Source of the DNA: Halomonas sp. BDJS001
Lineage (GTDB): Bacteria; Pseudomonadota; Gammaproteobacteria; Pseudomonadales; Halomonadaceae
Assembly: GCF_026104355.1 (NCBI RefSeq)
Contig: NZ_CP110535.1
Location: 1,240,001 to 1,304,000, forward strand
Direction: 5' to 3'
DNA length: 64,000 nt
Positions 60,415 to 64,000 of the stretch are shown here, piece by piece (positions within the stretch are counted from its first letter, which is position 1; every line of letters begins with the position of its first letter). The notes under the pieces are model-generated. The model searched no databases. It saw nothing but the letters and a program-made list of their open reading frames with translations, and was not told where the DNA came from. Made by a program: the position numbers and the translations under genes.

Positions 60415-61899
60415 ATGACCGTACGTACTCGCATCGCACCTTCTCCCACTGGAGACCCCCACGTTGGTACGGCTTACATCGCGCTTTTTAACCTCTGTTT
60501 TGCGCGTCAGCATGGTGGCCAATTTATTCTGCGCATTGAAGACACGGATCGAGTGCGCTCTACGCCTGAGTCGGAGCAGATGATTCTCGATTCGCTGCGT
60601 TGGTTGGGGCTTGAGTGGGATGAAGGCCCGGATATTGGTGGCCCCCACGGCCCTTATCGGCAAAGCGAGCGGGGCGATATTTATGCCCAATACGCCCAGC
60701 AATTGTTGGATGCGGGTCATGCCTTTAAATGTTACCGCACCAGCGAAGAGCTGGATGAACTGCGCGAAGCCCGCAAAGCAGCGGGCCTGCATTTGGCATT
60801 GAAGCCAGCTGATTTGGCGCTGGATAGCCAAGAGCAATCACGTCGGGAGCAGGAAGGTTGGCCTTATGTGGTGCGTATGAACGTACCCGCAGAAGGCGTG
60901 TGTGTAGTTAACGACATGCTGCGTGGCACTATCGAAGTAGAGTGGGCGCAGGTAGATGCACAAATCCTGCTCAAGTCAGACGGTATGCCCACCTACCATT
61001 TAGCTAATGTTGTTGATGACCACTTGATGGAAATTACCCATGTATTACGTGGGGAGGAGTGGATTAATTCAGCACCTAAACACCAACTGCTGTATGAGTA
61101 TTTTGGTTGGGAAATGCCGCAACTTTGTCACATGCCGCTGCTGCGTAACCCGGATAAATCCAAGCTCTCTAAGCGCAAGAACCCAACCTCCATCAATTAC
61201 TACCGTCGAATGGGTTTTTTACCCCAGGCTGTTACCAACTATTTGGGGCGAATGGGGTGGTCGATGCCCGATGAGCGCGAAAAATTCAGCTTGCAAGAGA
61301 TGATGGCAGCGTTCGACGTGCAGCGTGTCTCGCTAGGTGGCCCGGTGTTTGATCTGGAGAAGCTGACTTGGCTTAACGGTGTGTACATTCGCGAAGACCT
61401 GGACGACGACGCATTGTTGCGTGCTCTTCGCGACTGGGCTTTCAATGAAGCCTACGTTAAGCAGATACTGCCCCAGGTGCGGCCACGGGTAGAAACGCTC
61501 TCCCAGGTAATGCCACTGGCAGGGCACTTCTTTTCGGGCCTTCCTGCGCTGACAAAAGCGTCGTTTGATAGTGTAAAGCTTGAGGAAGAGGAACTGGTTA
61601 AACTGCTCCAGTTCCTTGTTTGGCGGTTCGAGGGCGTTTCTGCTTGGCACAAAGAGGCGCTGCTGAGCGAAGTGAAGATACTTGCTGAGCATTTTGATTT
61701 AAAAATGAAGGTTTTCCTTGCACCGGTGTTTATTGCCATTACCGGCAGCACGTCCAGTACCTCGGTGATGGATGCCATGGCGATTCTGGGGTCAGACGTA
61801 ACCCGGGCGCGCCTGCGCAGTGCAATAGAGATCTTAGGCGGCGTCTCCAAAAAACAGGCCAAGCGCTTTGAAAAAGAGTTTCGTGAAGTCCCTTCGTGA
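60415..61899 (+). CDS. gltX: Glutamate--tRNA ligase
   Basis: A 494-residue class I aminoacyl-tRNA synthetase that charges tRNA-Glu. The HIGH-like motif is in [14 protein letters not shown] near the N-terminus and the KMSKS-like motif in [10 protein letters not shown]. The [19 protein letters not shown] block precedes the anticodon-binding helical domain. It is followed by a terminator and then genes for tRNA-Ala and tRNA-Glu, its own substrate. Confidence 0.96.
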   Translation: MTVRTRIAPSPTGDPHVGTAYIALFNLCFARQHGGQFILRIEDTDRVRSTPESEQMILDSLRWLGLEWDEGPDIGGPHGPYRQSERGDIYAQYAQQLLDAGHAFKCYRTSEELDELREARKAAGLHLALKPADLALDSQEQSRREQEGWPYVVRMNVPAEGVCVVNDMLRGTIEVEWAQVDAQILLKSDGMPTYHLANVVDDHLMEITHVLRGEEWINSAPKHQLLYEYFGWEMPQLCHMPLLRNPDKSKLSKRKNPTSINYYRRMGFLPQAVTNYLGRMGWSMPDEREKFSLQEMMAAFDVQRVSLGGPVFDLEKLTWLNGVYIREDLDDDALLRALRDWAFNEAYVKQILPQVRPRVETLSQVMPLAGHFFSGLPALTKASFDSVKLEEEELVKLLQFLVWRFEGVSAWHKEALLSEVKILAEHFDLKMKVFLAPVFIAITGSTSSTSVMDAMAILGSDVTRARLRSAIEILGGVSKKQAKRFEKEFREVPS

Positions 61900-61955
61900 A
61901 ATAGTTTGTAAAATTGTTTAGTAAAATCGGCTAACCGCAATTGGTATAGTATTAG

Positions 61956-61989
61956 CGCCAATTTCTTCTCTTAGGAAATTGGCGTTTTT
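61956..61989 (+). terminator. Terminator of gltX
   Basis: CGCCAATTTC and GAAATTGGCG form a perfect 10-bp stem with a 9-nt loop and five T's. Confidence 0.9.
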
Positions 61990-61993
61990 GCAG

Positions 61994-62022
61994 TTGACGA
62001 AGGTCAGCGGAATCAGTATTAT
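61994..62022 (+). promoter_or_regulatory. Promoter of the tRNA-Ala/tRNA-Glu operon
   Basis: TTGACG and TATTAT are separated by 17 bp. A GC-rich discriminator (ACGCTCCG) follows, as in stringently controlled stable-RNA promoters. The first tRNA begins 22 bp later. Confidence 0.8.
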
Positions 62023-62044
62023 ACGCTCCGTCTTCGCGACATGT

Positions 62045-62120
62045 GGGGCCTTAGCTCAGCTGGGAGAGCGCAACACTGGCAGTGTTGAGGTCAGCGGTTC
62101 GATCCCGCTAGGCTCCACCA
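62045..62120 (+). tRNA. tRNA-Ala (anticodon GGC)
   Basis: A 76-nt tRNA with encoded CCA. The acceptor arm is GGGGCCT/AGGCTCC with one G-T pair; the anticodon stem CAACA/TGTTG carries loop CTGGCAG, anticodon GGC; the T-loop is GGTTCGATCCC. It reads GCC and GCU codons. Confidence 0.96.
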
Positions 62121-62190
62121 ATTCATATGGCTACCTACTAATGGTAGCGTGTGGATAGCAGCTCAAGAAGGCATATAGTGAGTGTTACAC

Positions 62191-62266
62191 GTCCCATTCG
62201 TCTAGTGGTCTAGGACACCGCCCTTTCACGGCGGTAACAGGGGTTCGAACCCCCTATGGGACGCCA
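62191..62266 (+). tRNA. tRNA-Glu (anticodon TTC)
   Basis: A 76-nt tRNA with encoded CCA. The acceptor arm is GTCCCAT/ATGGGAC; the anticodon stem CCGCC/GGCGG holds loop CTTTCAC, anticodon TTC; the T-loop is GGTTCGAACCCC. It is probably cotranscribed with the tRNA-Ala 70 bp upstream. Confidence 0.96.
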
Positions 62267-62423
62267 CTACTCGTTTACCCTTCCTAATTGTTTATTTCCC
62301 TGGCAATGAGTTCTCTCATATGCTGGCTTTTTGCATTCCTGTCATTCGCAAAAAAAAGCAAAAATCGGCTAATTTTGGACGATTTTGTGCTTGACTTGTC
62401 CACTTTTGCGATTCTGGCTTAAA

Positions 62424-62437
62424 GGTTGTGCACAACC
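62424..62437. repeat. Perfect palindrome GGTTGTGCACAACC
   Basis: A 14-bp perfect palindrome just before an AT-rich stretch. A near copy of one arm (GGTTGTGAACA) recurs at 62568-62578. The core TTGTGCACA differs from a DnaA box at one position. Confidence 0.6.
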
Positions 62438-62576
62438 CCTTGTTGTTGACGCAAAAAAATCTTTAACAGAACTTAAATCTTTTAAAAACAACAACTTAAC
62501 ACAGGTTAAAAAATGACCAATTTAAGGCTGGCCCACTGTCCATGGCGATTTCGGGACGTTTTGAAGTGGTTGTGAA

Positions 62577-62609
62577 CAGGGTTATCCACAGATAGTGTGG
62601 AAAACCCTG
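62577..62609. promoter_or_regulatory. Two facing DnaA boxes within a 14-bp dyad
   Basis: TTATCCACA (plus strand, 62582-62590) and TTTTCCACA (minus strand, 62596-62604) both fit the DnaA-box consensus TTWTNCACA. They lie in CAGGGTTATCCACA-N5-TGTGGAAAACCCTG, arms matching at 13 of 14. No promoter is needed in this convergent gap, so a DnaA-binding role is plausible. Confidence 0.6.
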
Positions 62610-62840
62610 AACAAGATCCAGAAGCAAAAAAGTCAAGCGATAATAGGGTCGAATTAGGTGTTTTTGAAGGCCTTCGATGGTGCATCTGGCTATCGCAGCA
62701 GCCTGAGCTCAGAAAGGAAAAGGGGTGGCCTCTACGAGAAGGGCGCGCTCAAGGCATCTTGGTAGGTTGGTAATTGGCGCGAGCGCGTACGATGGCGCGT
62801 TGCTGGCCTATGAGCCAGAGCGTTAATCAGCCCATACGCA

Positions 62841-62864
62841 AAAGGCCACCCGAAGGTGGCCTTT
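62841..62864 (-). terminator. Terminator of gltA
   Basis: AAAGGCCACC and GGTGGCCTTT form a perfect 10-bp stem with a 4-nt loop; on the minus strand it ends in a TTTT run, just past the gltA stop. Confidence 0.82.
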
Positions 62865-62889
62865 GATCGTACTATCTAACGGGGATGAA

Positions 62890-64000
62890 TTATTTTTTTG
62901 GATAGTCCCGCTGGTCGTGGCCAATATAGAGCTGACGCGGGCGACCAATTTTGTAGCTTTCGCTGAGCATTTCGTGCCAATGCGAGATCCAGCCAATGGT
63001 GCGCGATACCGCGAAGATCACGGTGAACATATTGGTTGGGATACCCATGGCTTTCAAAATGATGCCTGAGTAGAAATCCACGTTCGGGTACAGCTTGCGC
63101 TCAATGAAGTACTCGTCTTCTAAGGCAATCTGCTCAAGACGCTTAGCAATTTTGAGCTGCGGGTCGTCGGCCATGCCAAGCTCAGCAAGCACTTCGTCGC
63201 AGGTCTCTTTCATTACCTTGGCGCGCGGGTCAAAGTTGCGATAAACGCGGTGACCAAAGCCCATCAGCTTGAACGGATCATCCTTATCCTTGGCTTTATC
63301 GACAAAGCGTTGGATGTTCTCTTCGGAGTCTTCGCCGATTTCGTCAAGCATGGCCAGCACGGCTTCGTTGGCGCCGCCGTGAGCGGGACCCCAGAGCGCC
63401 GCGATACCTGCGCTAATACAAGCGAATGGGTTGGCGCCGGTAGAGCCTGCCAGGCGTACTGTCGAGGTAGAGGCGTTTTGCTCGTGATCCGCATGCAGCA
63501 TAAAGATGCGATCCATGGCTTTCGCGTATACCGGGTTGATTTTGTACTCCTCGCACGGATTGCTGAACATCATGTAGAGGAAGTTCTCTGCATAGCTCAG
63601 GTCATTGCGCGGGTAGTTAAAGGGCTGGCCGACATTATATTTGTGCGACATGGCCGCTAGCGTAGGCATTTTGGCAATCAGGCGAATCGCGCTGATCACA
63701 CGATCTTCTTCTTGAGTGATGTCCATGTGGTCATGGTAGAAAGCGGCTAAGCCACCTACTACACCGCACAAGATAGACATCGGGTGCGCGTCGCGGCGGA
63801 ACCCTTTAAAGAAGTTATTGATTTGATCGTGAACCATGGTGTGGTTACGAATACGCGATTCAAAATCCGCATACTGCTCGTCGTTGGGGAGCTCACCAAA
63901 TAGCAGGGTGTAGCATACCTCAACGAAATTAGACTCTTTAGCCAGCTGATCAATGGGGTAGCCGCGGTGAAGCAGTACGCCCTTGCCACCATCAATGTAG
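62890..64000 (-). CDS. gltA: Citrate synthase (5' end outside window)
   Basis: Type II citrate synthase that condenses oxaloacetate and acetyl-CoA. The last 370 codons are inside the window; the frame stays open to the right edge, where it reads [20 protein letters not shown], so the N-terminal part and start are missing. Catalytic residues lie in [10 protein letters not shown] (His), [14 protein letters not shown] (His) and PNVDFYSG (Asp). An in-frame ATG at 63837 (MVHDQINNF) is internal, not the start. The gene is convergent with the tRNA genes, and a hairpin terminator follows the stop. Confidence 0.96.
   Translation of the reverse strand, partial: YIDGGKGVLLHRGYPIDQLAKESNFVEVCYTLLFGELPNDEQYADFESRIRNHTMVHDQINNFFKGFRRDAHPMSILCGVVGGLAAFYHDHMDITQEEDRVISAIRLIAKMPTLAAMSHKYNVGQPFNYPRNDLSYAENFLYMMFSNPCEEYKINPVYAKAMDRIFMLHADHEQNASTSTVRLAGSTGANPFACISAGIAALWGPAHGGANEAVLAMLDEIGEDSEENIQRFVDKAKDKDDPFKLMGFGHRVYRNFDPRAKVMKETCDEVLAELGMADDPQLKIAKRLEQIALEDEYFIERKLYPNVDFYSGIILKAMGIPTNMFTVIFAVSRTIGWISHWHEMLSESYKIGRPRQLYIGHDQRDYPKK

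Larger units (their letters stand above)
62267..62889. other. 623-bp gene-free convergent region with DnaA-box matches
   Basis: No ORF or known RNA gene was recognised. In order it has a weak hairpin (62361-62386), a box-like TTGTCCACT (62396), the palindrome at 62424-62437, an AT-rich stretch (about 62449-62516), the DnaA-box dyad at 62577-62609, an unremarkable GC-richer stretch with small dyads, and the gltA terminator. Confidence 0.6.

Noticed and set aside
62396..62609. Main chromosomal origin (oriC)
   Set aside because: AT-rich block and DnaA boxes look origin-like, but only two perfect boxes are present, dnaA/dnaN/gyrB or gidA are not near, and most genes of the window run rightwards, which suggests that the fork enters from the left rather than starting here.

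Overview
The window looks like a chromosomal segment of a halophilic or marine gammaproteobacterium, most likely Halomonas or a close relative (Halomonadaceae). This is inferred from moderately high GC, the protein families and gene neighbourhoods (TRAP gluconate uptake, polyol ABC operon, RND efflux, OxyR-type catalase, gltX next to tRNA genes, gltA). No rRNA, CRISPR array, integrase, transposase or phage gene was seen. It reads as core and metabolic chromosome, not an island.

Layout. 1-3.8 kb: an LpxL-type acyltransferase (partial, frameshifted), a DUF4870 membrane protein, a VOC protein, a methyltransferase and an MFS transporter. 3.9-9.3 kb: an acyl-CoA catabolic block (DmdC-like acyl-CoA dehydrogenase, DmdB-like acyl-CoA ligase, 3-hydroxyacyl-CoA dehydrogenase, enoyl-CoA hydratase) without a thiolase. 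9.3-15.8 kb: LysE exporter, GST, YaeQ, an LpxR-type lipid A deacylase, small membrane or hypothetical proteins, YghU and a YgeA-type racemase. 15.8-16.8 kb: ohr-ohrR peroxide defence. 17-21.7 kb: a gluconate module (three-part TRAP transporter, gluconokinase, LacI-type GntR) with a clear GntR-type operator. 21.7-28.4 kb: MOSC, EamA, OsmC, PRC-barrel, L,D-transpeptidase, 2OG oxygenase, two Nudix hydrolases and a NIF3-like protein. 28.5-41.2 kb: a long polyol operon (SorC regulator; MalEFGK-type ABC transporter; HAD phosphatase; sorbitol dehydrogenase; P-loop sugar kinase; mannitol dehydrogenase, frameshifted; xylulokinase; transaldolase; fructosamine kinase). 41.2-44.9 kb: cyanase plus a formate/nitrite-type channel, divergent from a PAS/AAA+/Fis sigma-54 activator, with a matching sigma-54 promoter and upstream repeats. 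45-53.7 kb: TolC-AcrA-AcrB efflux, a DUF1449-like protein, a hydrolase and an AcrR/TtgR-like repressor. 53.9-57.7 kb: aspartoacylase-like protein, catalase with an OxyR-type site, DusA. 58-62.3 kb: TauE/SafE, a lipoprotein, an XRE regulator, gltX, tRNA-Ala(GGC), tRNA-Glu(UUC). 62.3-64 kb: a 0.6-kb gene-free convergent gap holding two facing DnaA-box matches, then gltA running off the right edge.

How parts work together. Polyols imported by the ABC system would be oxidised to fructose or xylulose, phosphorylated by the kinases and passed through transaldolase to central metabolism. Gluconate enters by TRAP and is phosphorylated by GntK. Cyanate nitrogen would be released by CynS under sigma-54 control. 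Several stress systems (OhrR/Ohr, OsmC, OxyR/catalase, RND efflux) carry recognisable operators.

Three genes (LpxL-like, MOSC, mannitol dehydrogenase) each appear to lack one base in a short homopolymer. This is either sequence error or recent decay and should be checked against reads.
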